This document shows positions 53,041 to 62,393 of a DNA stretch of 64,000 bases, one piece after another. The translations under genes were made by a program, and so were the position numbers. Each line of letters starts with the position of its first letter. The stretch's first letter is position 1. The stretch is from Luteimonas sp. RC10 (GTDB lineage: Bacteria > Pseudomonadota > Gammaproteobacteria > Xanthomonadales > Xanthomonadaceae): the NCBI RefSeq assembly GCF_014192745.1, contig NZ_JACHYJ010000003.1:62001-126000 (forward strand), written 5' to 3'. The notes beneath the pieces were generated by a model that did no database searches, had not been told where the DNA came from, and worked only from the letters and a program-made list of their open reading frames with translations.

Positions 53041-54747
53041 TCAGGCCACTGCAGCGTGGTGGACGCCGGCGACTGCGCGGCCCGAGGGGTCGGCCGCAGT
53101 CGCGAACGCGGCGTCCCAGGCGATCGCCGCGGGCGACGAACACGCGATCGACTTGCCGCCCGGCACGGTCGCCGCTGCGGCAGGCGTCGGGAACGCCTGT
53201 TCGAACAGGCTGCGATACAGATACGCCTCCTTGGTCTGCGGCGGCGCGTGCGGGAAGCGACTCGCCGCGGCCGCCAGTTCGCGGTCGCTGACCTGGGCCT
53301 CGGCGTGCGCCTTGAGCCCGTCGATCCAGCCGTAGCCCACGCCGTCGCTGAACTGCTCCTTCTGCCGCCACAGGATCTCGTCGGGCAATGCGCCGTCGAA
53401 GGCGGCGCGCAGCAGCCCCTTCTCCATGCGCTGATACCCCACGCTGCCGCGATCGATCATCTTGTATGCGGCGTCGATGTCCATCGCCACGTCGAGAAAC
53501 TCACGGTCGAGGAACGGCACGCGCGGTTCGACGCCCCAGGCCATCATCGCCTTGTTCGCACGCAGGCAGTCGTAGCCGTGCAAGGCGTCGAGCTTGCGTA
53601 CCAGCTCTTCGTGGAACTGCCGCGCATCGGGCGCCTTGTGGAAGTACAGGTAGCCGCCGAAGATCTCGTCAGAGCCCTCGCCCGACAGCACCATCTTCAC
53701 GCCCATGGCCTTGATCCGCCGCGCGAGCAGGAACATCGGCGTGGATGCGCGGATCGTGGTCACGTCGAAGGTCTCGATGTGCCGGATCACGTCCGGCAAC
53801 GCGTCGAGCCCTTCCTCGAACGTGTACTCGAAGCCGTGGTGCACGGTGCCCAGCGCCTCGGCCGCGACGGCCGCCGCGGCGAGGTCCGGCGAGCCGGCCA
53901 AGCCGATCGCGAACGAATGCAGCCGCGGCCACCAGGCCTCGCTGCGGTCGCCGTCCTCGATGCGATGGCGCGCATAGCGCGCGGCGACCGCGGCGACCAG
54001 CGAGGAATCCAGCCCGCCCGACAACAGCACGCCATACGGCACGTCGGTCATTAGCTGCCGGTGCACGGCGGCCTCGAAGGCCTCGCGCAGCGCCGGCAAC
54101 GACGGCGCATGCCCGGCCACCCCGTCATGCTCGCGCCAAGGGCGCGCGTAGTAGCGCGTCAGCGTGCCGGTCGCGCTGTCGTACCAGTGGCCGGGCGGGA
54201 ACTGTGCGACATCGGCGCAACTGTCGACCAGTGCCTTCATCTCCGAGGCCACGCGCAGCCGGCCCTCGCGGTCGTGGCCCCAGTACAGCGGCACCACGCC
54301 GATCGGGTCGCGGGCAATGATCGCGCGCCCGGAGGTGCGGTCCCACAGCGCGAACGCGAAGATGCCGTTGAGCTGTTCGAGCCAGGTCGTCGGGCCCGCG
54401 GGGTCGTCTGCGTGCTCGCGATACAGCGCGTTGATCACCTCGCAGTCGGATGCGGTCGTGAACGCATAGGGCGTCCCCAGGTCCGCCCGCAGCGCCTGGT
54501 GGTTGTAGATCTCGCCGTTGACTGCCAGCACCAGTGCGCCATCGACCGAGCGCAGCGGCTGGGCGCCGCCGGCCGGATCGACGATCGCCAGGCGCTCGTG
54601 CACGAGGATCGCGCGCGCGTCGGCGTGCACGCCGCTCCAGTCGGGACCGCGATGGCGCTGGCGTTGCGAACAGGCGAGCGCCTGCCGGCGCAGAGAGGCG
54701 ATGTCATCGCCGGGCTGCAGGCCGAAGATGCCGAAGATCGAACACAT
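53041..54747 (-). CDS. asnB: Asparagine synthetase B (glutamine-hydrolysing)
   Basis: 568 aa. N-terminal class II amidotransferase with nucleophile Cys2 (MCSIFGIFG) and HRGPDWSG; synthetase domain with the PPi loop SGGLDSS at 243-249, LSGEGSDEIFGGY and EPRVPFLDREFLDVAM. Makes Asn from Asp, Gln and ATP. The protein end has a 40-residue Ala-rich tail after QTKEAYLYRSLFEQ. ATG 54747 has AAGGAG eight nt upstream and yields Cys2, which fixes the start. The leader holds a 31-codon Asn-rich frame and an intrinsic terminator, so expression probably responds to Asn-tRNA charging. Confidence 0.96.
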   Translation of the reverse strand: MCSIFGIFGLQPGDDIASLRRQALACSQRQRHRGPDWSGVHADARAILVHERLAIVDPAGGAQPLRSVDGALVLAVNGEIYNHQALRADLGTPYAFTTASDCEVINALYREHADDPAGPTTWLEQLNGIFAFALWDRTSGRAIIARDPIGVVPLYWGHDREGRLRVASEMKALVDSCADVAQFPPGHWYDSATGTLTRYYARPWREHDGVAGHAPSLPALREAFEAAVHRQLMTDVPYGVLLSGGLDSSLVAAVAARYARHRIEDGDRSEAWWPRLHSFAIGLAGSPDLAAAAVAAEALGTVHHGFEYTFEEGLDALPDVIRHIETFDVTTIRASTPMFLLARRIKAMGVKMVLSGEGSDEIFGGYLYFHKAPDARQFHEELVRKLDALHGYDCLRANKAMMAWGVEPRVPFLDREFLDVAMDIDAAYKMIDRGSVGYQRMEKGLLRAAFDGALPDEILWRQKEQFSDGVGYGWIDGLKAHAEAQVSDRELAAAASRFPHAPPQTKEAYLYRSLFEQAFPTPAAAATVPGGKSIACSSPAAIAWDAAFATAADPSGRAVAGVHHAAVA

Positions 54748-54787
54748 GGTGAGGCTCCTTGGGGGTGAGGAGCCGCGCGCGGGCCAC

Positions 54788-54818
54788 AAAAAAACCCGCA
54801 TCGCGGCCGATGCGGGTT
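54788..54818 (-). terminator. Leader terminator (attenuator) before asnB
   Basis: On the minus strand a perfect 11-bp stem AACCCGCATCG / CGATGCGGGTT with loop GCCG and a run of seven T, located 41-71 nt upstream of the asnB ATG and just after the leader reading frame. GCGGGTGTG in the leader frame (codons 23-26) can pair with the 5' arm and flank (ACCCGC plus CAC), giving an alternative antiterminator. Confidence 0.88.
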
Positions 54819-54846
54819 GTGTGTCTGGTGCGTTGCGCGTGTTGCC

Positions 54847-54942
54847 TTATCCTCGCGCCCGCTCCCACACCCGCCTCGGCCGCGCACGATTATTCGTGCG
54901 CGGGGCGTTGCGGTTGGTATTGCGAGCGGACAAGCGCGACAT
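54847..54942 (-). CDS. Asn-rich leader peptide of the asnB attenuator
   Basis: 31 codons, ATG 54942 to TAA 54847. Asn at residues 8, 10, 12, 17 and 18 (five of 31), including tandem AAT AAT codons, which are rare-looking in this GC-rich DNA. The tandem codons sit in the loop of a perfect hairpin CGCACGA-ATAA-TCGTGCG. AGGG lies nine nt before the ATG. It is followed 29 nt later by the terminator and then asnB. This is the layout of ribosome-mediated attenuation (as for trp, his, leu leaders), but for asparagine. The peptide itself probably has no other function. Confidence 0.75.
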   Translation of the reverse strand: MSRLSARNTNRNAPRTNNRARPRRVWERARG

Positions 54943-55010
54943 GGGATCGACCCTAACCGGTGCGCTCGCACTGCGCAACGGTTGCGTGCGCAACCGCTCG
55001 CATCCGTGCG

Positions 55011-56423
55011 TCAGGCCGGCCGCGCCGGCGCCGTCCCGACCGACCGGCCCGCATCGCGCGCCGCCTGCTCGGCCAGCACGCGATCGGGATCGACCAGTTG
55101 TGGGTTGTCGAGCACCGTCGCCAGGCGCTCGCGGTCGAGCTGACCGGTCCAGCGCGCGATCACCAGGGTGCCGATGCCGTTGCCGGTCAGGTTGGTCAGC
55201 GCGCGGCCCTCGGACATGAAACGGTCGATGCCGACGATCAGCGCGATGCCGGCCAGCGGGATCACGCTTTCGAACGCCGCCAGCGAGGCGGCCAGCGTCA
55301 CCAGCCCGGCGCCCGATACGCCTGCCGCGCCGTTGGAGGAGATCAGCATGAACACCAGCAGCGCGATCTGCGTGCCGATCGGCACTTCGATCCCGAACGC
55401 CTGCGCGATGAAGATCGCGCCCATCGCCATGTAGATCGCGGTGCCGTCGAGGTTGAACGAGTACCCGGTGGGAATCGTCAGGCCGACCACCGACTTGGGC
55501 ACACCGGCCGCTTCGAGCTTGGCCAGCATGCGCGGCAGCACGGTTTCCGACGACGAGGTCCCGAGCACGATCAGCAGTTCGTCGCGGATCATGCGGATGT
55601 ACTTGAACACGCTGAAGCCCGACCACCAGCAGATCGGCCCGAGCACCAGCAACAGGAACAGCAGACAGGTCAGCCAGAAGCTGAGCATGAAGTAGCCGAG
55701 CGAGCCGAGAATCGCACCGCCATACTCGCCGATCGTGAACGCCATGCCGCCCATCGCGCCCAGCGGCGCAAACCACATCACGATCTTGATCACGCCGAAC
55801 ATCACCTGGGCGATCGTGTCGAGTGCGGCGACCGCCGGCTTGCCGCGCTCACCGAGCATCGTGATCGCACAGGCGACCAGGATCGCCATCACCAGGACCT
55901 GGATCAGCTGGCCCTCGACGAAGGCCGCGAAGAACGAACTGGGCACCAGATGCAGCAGGAACCCGGTGATGCCATCACCGGCCGCAGCCCCTGCGCTGGC
56001 GAGCGTGCCCTGCGCGGCCGAGGCATCGAAGGTCTCGATGTCCAGCCCAAGGTTGCGGCCCGGTCCGAGCAGGTTGACGACGACCAGGCCGATGCCCAGC
56101 GCAAACACCGTGGTGACGTTGAAATAGACCACGGTCTTGAGCGCCAGGCCGCCGGCCTTGGCGAGATTGCCCAGGCCGGCGATGCCGACGGCGACGGTGG
56201 CGAAGATCGTCGGTGCGATGACGACCTTGACCAGCTTGATGAACAGGTCGGCCAGCCATTTCATCTGTGCACCGACCTGCGGCGCGGCCAGGCCGATGAC
56301 GATGCCGGCCGCGATCCCCAGCAGGACCCAGAAGTAGAGGTGGTGCCACAGCGGCTTGCGGGGGCGGACGGGGGTGCGGAGCGTCGCGTCGGGCGCGATC
56401 GGAGGCGTGGTATCGGTCGGCAT
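55011..56423 (-). CDS. C4-dicarboxylate / glutamate-type Na+ or H+ symporter (DAACS family)
   Basis: 470 aa with about eight helices plus two re-entrant hairpins. Hallmarks: [17 protein letters not shown] (HP1), [18 protein letters not shown] (helix 7), and [18 protein letters not shown] (HP2). The NLDGTAIY and SSSE patterns fit DctA and GltP alike; uptake of succinate, fumarate, malate or Asp/Glu is expected. ATG 56423. It precedes the asnB leader on the same strand (68 nt from its stop to the leader ATG), where an 8-bp hairpin CGGTTGCG / CGCAACCG (54979-54996) lies; supply of aspartate would fit asnB, but that is inference. Confidence 0.92.
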   Translation of the reverse strand: MPTDTTPPIAPDATLRTPVRPRKPLWHHLYFWVLLGIAAGIVIGLAAPQVGAQMKWLADLFIKLVKVVIAPTIFATVAVGIAGLGNLAKAGGLALKTVVYFNVTTVFALGIGLVVVNLLGPGRNLGLDIETFDASAAQGTLASAGAAAGDGITGFLLHLVPSSFFAAFVEGQLIQVLVMAILVACAITMLGERGKPAVAALDTIAQVMFGVIKIVMWFAPLGAMGGMAFTIGEYGGAILGSLGYFMLSFWLTCLLFLLLVLGPICWWSGFSVFKYIRMIRDELLIVLGTSSSETVLPRMLAKLEAAGVPKSVVGLTIPTGYSFNLDGTAIYMAMGAIFIAQAFGIEVPIGTQIALLVFMLISSNGAAGVSGAGLVTLAASLAAFESVIPLAGIALIVGIDRFMSEGRALTNLTGNGIGTLVIARWTGQLDRERLATVLDNPQLVDPDRVLAEQAARDAGRSVGTAPARPA

Positions 56424-56591
56424 GGGTCGAGCCTGCCAGACCGTGTCGCCCGGCGCGGTCATACATTCGAACTAGACCGCGCAGTCAGGAACGGCCGGCG
56501 GGCGTGTTGCAGGGGCCGCCATCGCCGACACAGCGCAGCGCATGCGGGCGCAGCGCGCTACCCTGTGCGCCGCCCGCCTTCACCCTGCCGC

Positions 56592-57011
56592 ATGTCCCCC
56601 GCTCCCGATCTCGTCGAACGCCTCGATCGCCTGCTGCCGCAGACCCAATGCGGCCAGTGCGGTTTCGACGGTTGCCGCCCCTACGCCGAGGCGATGGCGC
56701 GCGGCGAGGCCGACATCGACCGGTGCCCGCCAGGCGGCGATGCCGGCGCACGGACGTTGGCGACCCTGCTCGGCGTGCCGGCGCAACCCTTCGATCGCAG
56801 CCGCGGCCCGCACCATCCGCGCCCGCCGGTCGCGCTGGTGATCGAGGCCGACTGCATCGGCTGCACCAAGTGCATCCAGGCCTGCCCGGTCGATGCGATC
56901 GTCGGCGCGTCCAAGCTGATGCACACGGTGGTCGAGCCGCTGTGCACCGGTTGCGCGCTGTGCGTCCCGGCCTGCCCGGTCGACTGCATCGTCATGGTCG
57001 AGGCGGCCTGA
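56592..57011 (+). CDS. RnfB-like ferredoxin with three [4Fe-4S] cluster motifs
   Basis: 139 aa. N-terminal four-Cys domain of RnfB (Cys20, Cys23, Cys28, Cys45), then two ferredoxin motifs [16 protein letters not shown] and [17 protein letters not shown]. It lacks the N-terminal membrane anchor of true RnfB and no other rnf gene is present, so it is a stand-alone electron carrier as in other Xanthomonadaceae, where a similar gene often adjoins nth. ATG 56592 ([24 protein letters not shown]). Divergent from the dicarboxylate transporter gene. Confidence 0.9.
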   Translation: MSPAPDLVERLDRLLPQTQCGQCGFDGCRPYAEAMARGEADIDRCPPGGDAGARTLATLLGVPAQPFDRSRGPHHPRPPVALVIEADCIGCTKCIQACPVDAIVGASKLMHTVVEPLCTGCALCVPACPVDCIVMVEAA

Positions 57012-57081
57012 GGCCGATCACGATGGCCGTCGCGACCTGAGGCCGGGGCGCGATGCTTGCGGCGGCCTGCGGCCGCCAGGT

Positions 57082-58260
57082 TCAACGTGTTGGCGTGGCG
57101 GAGTCGCGCGCGGGCAGCTCGGGCTGCGGCGGCGGTACGTCGTCTGCATCGGCCGGCGGCATGGGCACCTCGTCCTGAGGCGCCGTCACTGGCGGCGTTG
57201 CAGGCGTGCGCTCCTCGGGCACCGGTGCGGTGCCGTCGCCGATCTCGATCGCCGGCGGCGGCGCGCAGGCGCTGCAGATGCGCTCGACCTCGTAACCCTT
57301 GGCCGCCAGTTTCTCGACCACGCCATCCTCGCCCAGCAGGTGCAGCGTGCCGACGATGACCAGGATCTCGCCGTCCTGCTGCAGCATCTGCTCGAGCTTG
57401 GGCAACCAGGCATCGTTACGCTCGGTGTTGATCCGCCGATACAGCGCGGGAAAGCGCGCGCGCATGTCCAGCGCCATGCCGTTCCACAACTGCGCCGCAT
57501 CGCCCGCGCGCCAGGCGCCATGCAGCGCCTCGATCGAGGCTTGTCCGCCCTGCGCCTGGTCCAGCGCCTCGCGCAGCATCTCGACCTGCTCGACCTGGCC
57601 CAGACCATCGAGAAAGCCGATCTGCTCGGAGGCGGTCTCCAGCCCTGCGGTCGCCTTGCCCGCCTCACGCGCCTGCCGCGCCAGATACGCATCCATGCCC
57701 AGTTGCGCTTGCAGGCCGTAGCGCCCCAGTTCGGTCGTGGTCACCAGCAGCGAGGCGAACCACGGCTTGAACAATTGCAGGCTCTGCGCGCTCATGCCGC
57801 CGGTCGGTTGTGCGGCGAGGTTCGCCTCGCCCCAGGCCGCCAGGTCGGCGGCGAGCGCCGGCGGCAGGTCGTCGTCGAGGCGGCTGCCATCGCTGCGCAG
57901 ACCGGCCTGCATCATCTGCATTGCCAGCGTCGGCGATTCCAGTTCCTCGGGCGAGAGCTCGAAGACCACCTCGCCTGCCGCCGCCAGCGTCCGGGCGACG
58001 TCCTCGGACAGCGGATAGTCCGCAGGCTGCAGGAAATGGAACGAGCCCAGCAGATAGAGCGCGCCGTGATCGCCCGAGACCTTCCATAGCAGCGGGACCG
58101 GCGGTGCCGGCACGGGCACGTCGGCGATGTGAGGCACCGCGGACGGCGCGACTTCGCCCGTCGCGACGGGCGACTGCGCCCATGCCGTCGGTGCCAGACC
58201 CAGAAACACGAACGCGAGCGCAGCGACACGGGCGGCGCGCAACACAGGGAGCAAACGCAT
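57082..58260 (-). CDS. TraB/GumN family exported protein
   Basis: 392 aa. Signal peptide ending TAWA (about residue 28). The TraB/GumN fold is recognised by LYLLGSFHFLQPADYPL near the start and VIVGTLHLLGEDGVVEKLAAKGYEVERI near the end, the two GxxH blocks thought to bind metal in a Tiki-like protease family. The C-terminal 70 residues are Pro/Glu-rich. ATG 58260 chosen for the signal peptide; the frame stays open upstream but without coding character. Located 95 nt after mutL on the same strand. Confidence 0.9.
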   Translation of the reverse strand: MRLLPVLRAARVAALAFVFLGLAPTAWAQSPVATGEVAPSAVPHIADVPVPAPPVPLLWKVSGDHGALYLLGSFHFLQPADYPLSEDVARTLAAAGEVVFELSPEELESPTLAMQMMQAGLRSDGSRLDDDLPPALAADLAAWGEANLAAQPTGGMSAQSLQLFKPWFASLLVTTTELGRYGLQAQLGMDAYLARQAREAGKATAGLETASEQIGFLDGLGQVEQVEMLREALDQAQGGQASIEALHGAWRAGDAAQLWNGMALDMRARFPALYRRINTERNDAWLPKLEQMLQQDGEILVIVGTLHLLGEDGVVEKLAAKGYEVERICSACAPPPAIEIGDGTAPVPEERTPATPPVTAPQDEVPMPPADADDVPPPQPELPARDSATPTR

Positions 58261-58355
58261 GCGGACTCCAGAATGAAAACGGTTCGGAACGCGGACAGTC
58301 GCCGTCGCGCGCGCGTCTTCGGACACGTGCCCAGGCGCTGCGAGCGGACGCGCGC

Positions 58356-60257
58356 TCAACGCCCGCGCAGGAACCAACGGTCGATCTCCGCGAGCGGGAA
58401 ATGTGCCCAGGTCGGGCGACCATGATTGCACTGCCCCGAGCGCTCGGTCGCCTCCATCTGCCGCAGCAGGGCGTTCATCTCGGGCACCGTCAGCCGTCGG
58501 TTCGCGCGCACCGCGCCATGACAGGCCATCGTCGAGAGCAACTCGTCGCGCGCCGCGCGCACGCGACGGCTCTCGCCGTGCTCGCGCAGATCGGCCAGCA
58601 CATCGCGCAACAGCGCCTCGGTGTCGCCATCGACCAGCAGCGCCGGCACGCCGCGCAGCAGCAGCGATTGCGGCCCGGTGCGCGTGACCTCGAAGCCCAG
58701 GTCGGCGAGCGTGCCCGCTTCCTGCTCGGCGACATCCGCTTCGCGTTCGGAGACCGCGACGGTCTGCGGCACCAACAGCGGCTGCATGCGCACGCCCTCA
58801 CCGTCGTGCGCGGTCTTGAGCCGCTCGTAGCCGATGCGCTCATGGGCGGCGTGCATGTCGACGACGATCATGCCGTCGGCTGCCTGGCTGAGGATGTAGA
58901 TGCCATGCAATTGCGCGACCGCGTAGCCGAGCGGCGGGACGAAGGCGGCGCTGTCGGCAGCGGTGCTGCTGTCCGCAGCCATGCCATGCGCGCTCGCGCC
59001 GGCGGCGCCCGTCCACGCATTGCCGACCGCGGGCCCCGGCGCGAACGTCGCATCCGTCCCTGCGTGGCTCTCCGCAGTATCGCCGCCGCCCATGCCGCCG
59101 CCGTAGAGGCTGGCATAGGCCGCACGCGCCTCGCCCACGCGCAGCGCCAGGTGCGTCTGCGGCATCGGCCGCGACCAGGCGGCAGCGGTGCCGGTCGCCG
59201 GGCCGGCGGCGAACGGCGCGCCGGGCGACGGCACCTCGGTCGCCACATCGCCGGCCTGCCCGGCGCGGGTGTCGGCCAGCGCCTCATGCAGCGTGCGATA
59301 GACGAAATCGTGCACCAGCCGCGCGTCGCGGAACCGCACCTCGTGCTTGGCCGGATGCACATTGACGTCGACCCGGGTCGGATCGAGTTCGAGGAACAGC
59401 ACGTAGGCCGGCTGCCGCCCGTGGTACATCACATCGGCGAAGGCCTGCTTGACCGCGTGCGCGACGCTGCGATCGCGGATCGATCGGCCGTTGACGTACA
59501 GATACTGCTGATCGGCGCTGGCGCGCGAGTACGCCGGGCGCGCGATCCAGCCCGACAGCCGCAGGCCCGCCGCGGCATGGTCGATCCGCAGCGCGGCGTC
59601 GGCGAATTCGCGGCCCAGCGTCTCGACCAGGCGCGCGCCCGAGAACAGGTCTTCATCGCCCTTGTATCGGCGCGCGGGCTTGCCGTTGTGGCTCACCCGC
59701 AGCTCGACATCCGGCCGCACCAGCGCCAGCGCACGCAGCCATTCCTCGATGTGGCCCAGCTCAGTGCGCTCGGCACGCATGAACTTGCGCCGCGCCGGCA
59801 CGTTGTAGAACAGGTCGCGGACCTCGACGGTGGTGCCGCGCGGATGTGGCTTGGGGGCCAGATCACCGACGCGCCCGCCATCGACCTGCAGCACGCTGCC
59901 GTGCGCATCGTCCTCGCGGCGCGAAGCCAGCGAGAAGCGGCTGACCGAAGCGATCGACGGCAGCGCCTCGCCACGGAAACCGAGGGTGGCGACCGATTCG
60001 AGATCGTCGAGCGAACCGATCTTGCTGGTGGCGTGCCGCGACACCGCCAGCGGCAATTCCTCGGGCGCGATGCCGCCGCCATCGTCACGGACGCGGATCA
60101 GACGGACCCCGCCTTCCTCGAGCTCGATGTCGACCCGGCGCGCACCGGCATCGAGCGCGTTCTCGACCAGTTCCTTGACCACCGAGGCCGGTCGCTCCAC
60201 GACCTCGCCGGCGGCGATCTGGTTGATCAGGATGTCGGGCAGTTGGCGAATGGGCAC
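58356..60257 (-). CDS. mutL: DNA mismatch repair protein MutL, endonuclease type
   Basis: 633 aa. GHKL ATPase N-terminus: [37 protein letters not shown] (Glu/Asn of VENALDAG at 31-39), [11 protein letters not shown] and [13 protein letters not shown]. The C-terminal domain has the nicking-endonuclease motif [12 protein letters not shown] at 467-478 (DxHA-x2-E-x4-E), with ACHGAVRA and CNHGRP as further zinc-site motifs. So strand incision would be done by MutL itself, in a lineage without MutH. Start GTG at 60257 (MPIRQLPD). In the conserved nnrD-tsaE-amidase-mutL order. Confidence 0.95.
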   Translation of the reverse strand: MPIRQLPDILINQIAAGEVVERPASVVKELVENALDAGARRVDIELEEGGVRLIRVRDDGGGIAPEELPLAVSRHATSKIGSLDDLESVATLGFRGEALPSIASVSRFSLASRREDDAHGSVLQVDGGRVGDLAPKPHPRGTTVEVRDLFYNVPARRKFMRAERTELGHIEEWLRALALVRPDVELRVSHNGKPARRYKGDEDLFSGARLVETLGREFADAALRIDHAAAGLRLSGWIARPAYSRASADQQYLYVNGRSIRDRSVAHAVKQAFADVMYHGRQPAYVLFLELDPTRVDVNVHPAKHEVRFRDARLVHDFVYRTLHEALADTRAGQAGDVATEVPSPGAPFAAGPATGTAAAWSRPMPQTHLALRVGEARAAYASLYGGGMGGGDTAESHAGTDATFAPGPAVGNAWTGAAGASAHGMAADSSTAADSAAFVPPLGYAVAQLHGIYILSQAADGMIVVDMHAAHERIGYERLKTAHDGEGVRMQPLLVPQTVAVSEREADVAEQEAGTLADLGFEVTRTGPQSLLLRGVPALLVDGDTEALLRDVLADLREHGESRRVRAARDELLSTMACHGAVRANRRLTVPEMNALLRQMEATERSGQCNHGRPTWAHFPLAEIDRWFLRGR

Positions 60258-60345
60258 GGCACGGCGGCGCCAAGGCGCTTTGAGAGGGGGACCGGGATGA
60301 TAGCGGGCGCTGGACGCGACTGCCGGACAGCGCGATCCGGCCGGT

Positions 60346-61833
60346 TCAGGGGCTGCCGCCGCCGCTGCTGGCCCCGGCCGCCGCGGCCGCGGCGCGCGCC
60401 GCGTACAGCGTGCCCGGCGGCGGCTGGCTGGTGAAGAAGGCATTGATCCCCTGCAACACCGCAGCGGCAACGCGCCGCTGGTGCGCCGGATCGAGCAGCC
60501 GCTGTTCTTCCTCGGGATTGGAAATGAAGCCGGTTTCGACCAGCATCGCCGGCATGTCGGCGTTGCGGAGCACTGAGAAGTTCGCGTACTCGACGTTCGA
60601 CTTGTGGGTCTTGCCGACATCGCGCAGCCCGGTCAACACGTGCGTCGCGGCCTCCTGCGATGCGCGCATGTGCCCGCTTTGCGCCATCTCGAGCAAGACA
60701 TTCGACAGCGTGTCCTTCTCCAGGCGCACGCCGCCGACCAGGTCGGCACTGTTCTCGCGGTCGGCCAGCCAGCGCGCCTGCTGCGAGGACGCCCCGCGCA
60801 GCGACAGCGTGTAGACCGAGGACCCGTAGGCGGCGCGATTGAGCGCGGCATCGGCATGGATCGACACGAACATGTCGGCCTTGGCTTGGCGCGCGCGCCG
60901 CGCGCGCTGCGGCAATTCGACATAGCTGTCGTTGTCGCGGATCAGATGCGCGCGCATGCCGGGCGTGGCGTTGATCTGGCGCGCCAGTTCGCGCGAGATC
61001 GCCAGCACCACGTGCTTTTCGTAGGTGCCGCTGGGTCCGATCGCGCCGGGATCCTGCCCGCCATGGCCCGGGTCGATCGCGATCACCAGCGGACGCATGC
61101 CCGGTCCGACCGCGGTCGGCAGCGGCGGGGCGGCGCTGCGCGGCGCCGGCACCGCGGCCTCGGGCGTCGGCACCGGCGCCTGGGCGACGGGCGCGGCCGC
61201 AGACGCTGCCGGCACCGGGGTCGGCGCGACGGGCTGCGGTGCCGGCGTGGCCGGCGCACGGGCGCGGGCCATCTCGGCGATCAGCCGCGAGGTGGCATCG
61301 TTGGAGGCGAGCGCAGGATCGGGCGGCGGCGTGCGCGCGGCAGGCGCACCGGCGGCGGGCGCCGCGCCGGCAGTGGCCGCCGGCGGGGTCGCGGTCTGCG
61401 CGGCGACCCGCGCGATCGGGTCGGCATCGCCGTCACCCGGCCACTCGACGACCAGGCGGGCGCCGTCGCCGCCTTCTTCCAGACGTGGCGCCATCGCCAC
61501 GATCGGGCTGGCGAGATCGAACACGATCCGGGTGGTGCCGGCCACCGGCTGGCCGGTCCGCACACTGCGCACGACGCCGCGCGCGGCCGGGAGCGCCAGG
61601 CCGCCGCGGAGCTTGGTGCCGGGCAGATCGACCACGAGGCGATCGGGATTGGCCAGCGAGATCACCGAGAACTCGGCCTTGCCGTCCAGCCGCAATTCGG
61701 CCCGCGTCCCGGTCGCACCGGTCTGCAGGTCGACGCCGCGCAGTTCGGCGCCATAGGCCAGGTTCCAGCACAGCGCCGCGAGCAGCGCGAGCGCCAGCAA
61801 GGCCTGAGACAGATTGATCCCCCGGATACGCAT
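60346..61833 (-). CDS. amiC: N-acetylmuramoyl-L-alanine amidase, AmiC type with AMIN domain
   Basis: 495 aa. Signal segment (12-33), AMIN domain (about 34-135: [26 protein letters not shown]) for septal targeting, a long Ala/Pro-rich linker (145-250), then Amidase_3: Zn ligands in [13 protein letters not shown] and SIHADA with catalytic Glu in LVETGFISN. Splits daughter cells by cutting septal peptidoglycan. ATG 61833. Lies upstream of mutL as in E. coli amiB-mutL; 74 nt separate it from tsaE. Confidence 0.94.
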   Translation of the reverse strand: MRIRGINLSQALLALALLAALCWNLAYGAELRGVDLQTGATGTRAELRLDGKAEFSVISLANPDRLVVDLPGTKLRGGLALPAARGVVRSVRTGQPVAGTTRIVFDLASPIVAMAPRLEEGGDGARLVVEWPGDGDADPIARVAAQTATPPAATAGAAPAAGAPAARTPPPDPALASNDATSRLIAEMARARAPATPAPQPVAPTPVPAASAAAPVAQAPVPTPEAAVPAPRSAAPPLPTAVGPGMRPLVIAIDPGHGGQDPGAIGPSGTYEKHVVLAISRELARQINATPGMRAHLIRDNDSYVELPQRARRARQAKADMFVSIHADAALNRAAYGSSVYTLSLRGASSQQARWLADRENSADLVGGVRLEKDTLSNVLLEMAQSGHMRASQEAATHVLTGLRDVGKTHKSNVEYANFSVLRNADMPAMLVETGFISNPEEEQRLLDPAHQRRVAAAVLQGINAFFTSQPPPGTLYAARAAAAAAGASSGGGSP

Positions 61834-61907
61834 GGGGCTAGTCAATCATCGCCGCCAGGACAATGCAAGACGTTTTCCCTTGCAAATCCGCAGCCTGCGT
61901 GTCCTTC

Positions 61908-62393
61908 CTACGGTTTCGGTTCAGCAACAGTTGGCAAACGGACCGCGGCTGCGACGCGCTCGGACCAGCGCAGCCCGTCGTCCGAAAGCGCGTCGAGGCG
62001 GGCACTGCGGCCTTCGCCGGACAATGCCAGCGCGACCCGCAGGTCGGGCTTGGGCAACGCGTCGGCGCCACGCTCGGGCCATTCGATCAACCACAGCCGC
62101 GCGGCGACATCGTCCAGGCCGAGAAACTCCAGTTCGCCGATGTCACCGATGCGGTACAGATCCAGGTGCAGCGCCTCCCCGCCCGCCACCGGGTAGCGCT
62201 CGACCAGCGTGTAGGTGGGACTGCGGACCGTGCCGGTCACGCCGAGTGCGCGCAGCCAGGCGCGTGCCAGCGTGGACTTGCCGGCGCCCAGATCGCCTTG
62301 CAGATGGACCACCGCCGGCGTGGGCGCCGTGGCGGCGAGCGCCTGTGCGAAGGCCTGCGTGGCGGCCTCGCCGTCGAGTTGCCAGAGGCTCAT
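61908..62393 (-). CDS. tsaE: tRNA t6A37 biosynthesis ATPase TsaE
   Basis: 161 aa. P-loop GDLGAGKS at 33-40, GTVRSPTYTLVERY switch region and HLDLYRIGD (Walker B-like). Needed with TsaB and TsaD for threonylcarbamoyl-adenosine at position 37 of ANN-decoding tRNAs. The ATG at 62393 overlaps the nnrD stop (ATGA); a GTG two codons upstream is an alternative. Confidence 0.95.
   Translation of the reverse strand: MSLWQLDGEAATQAFAQALAATAPTPAVVHLQGDLGAGKSTLARAWLRALGVTGTVRSPTYTLVERYPVAGGEALHLDLYRIGDIGELEFLGLDDVAARLWLIEWPERGADALPKPDLRVALALSGEGRSARLDALSDDGLRWSERVAAAVRLPTVAEPKP

Noticed and set aside
54847-55776. 310-codon open frame running from the dicarboxylate transporter region through the asnB leader
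   Set aside because: Most of it is out of frame inside the transporter gene. Only its last 31 codons, after an internal ATG, are meaningful as the asnB leader peptide.
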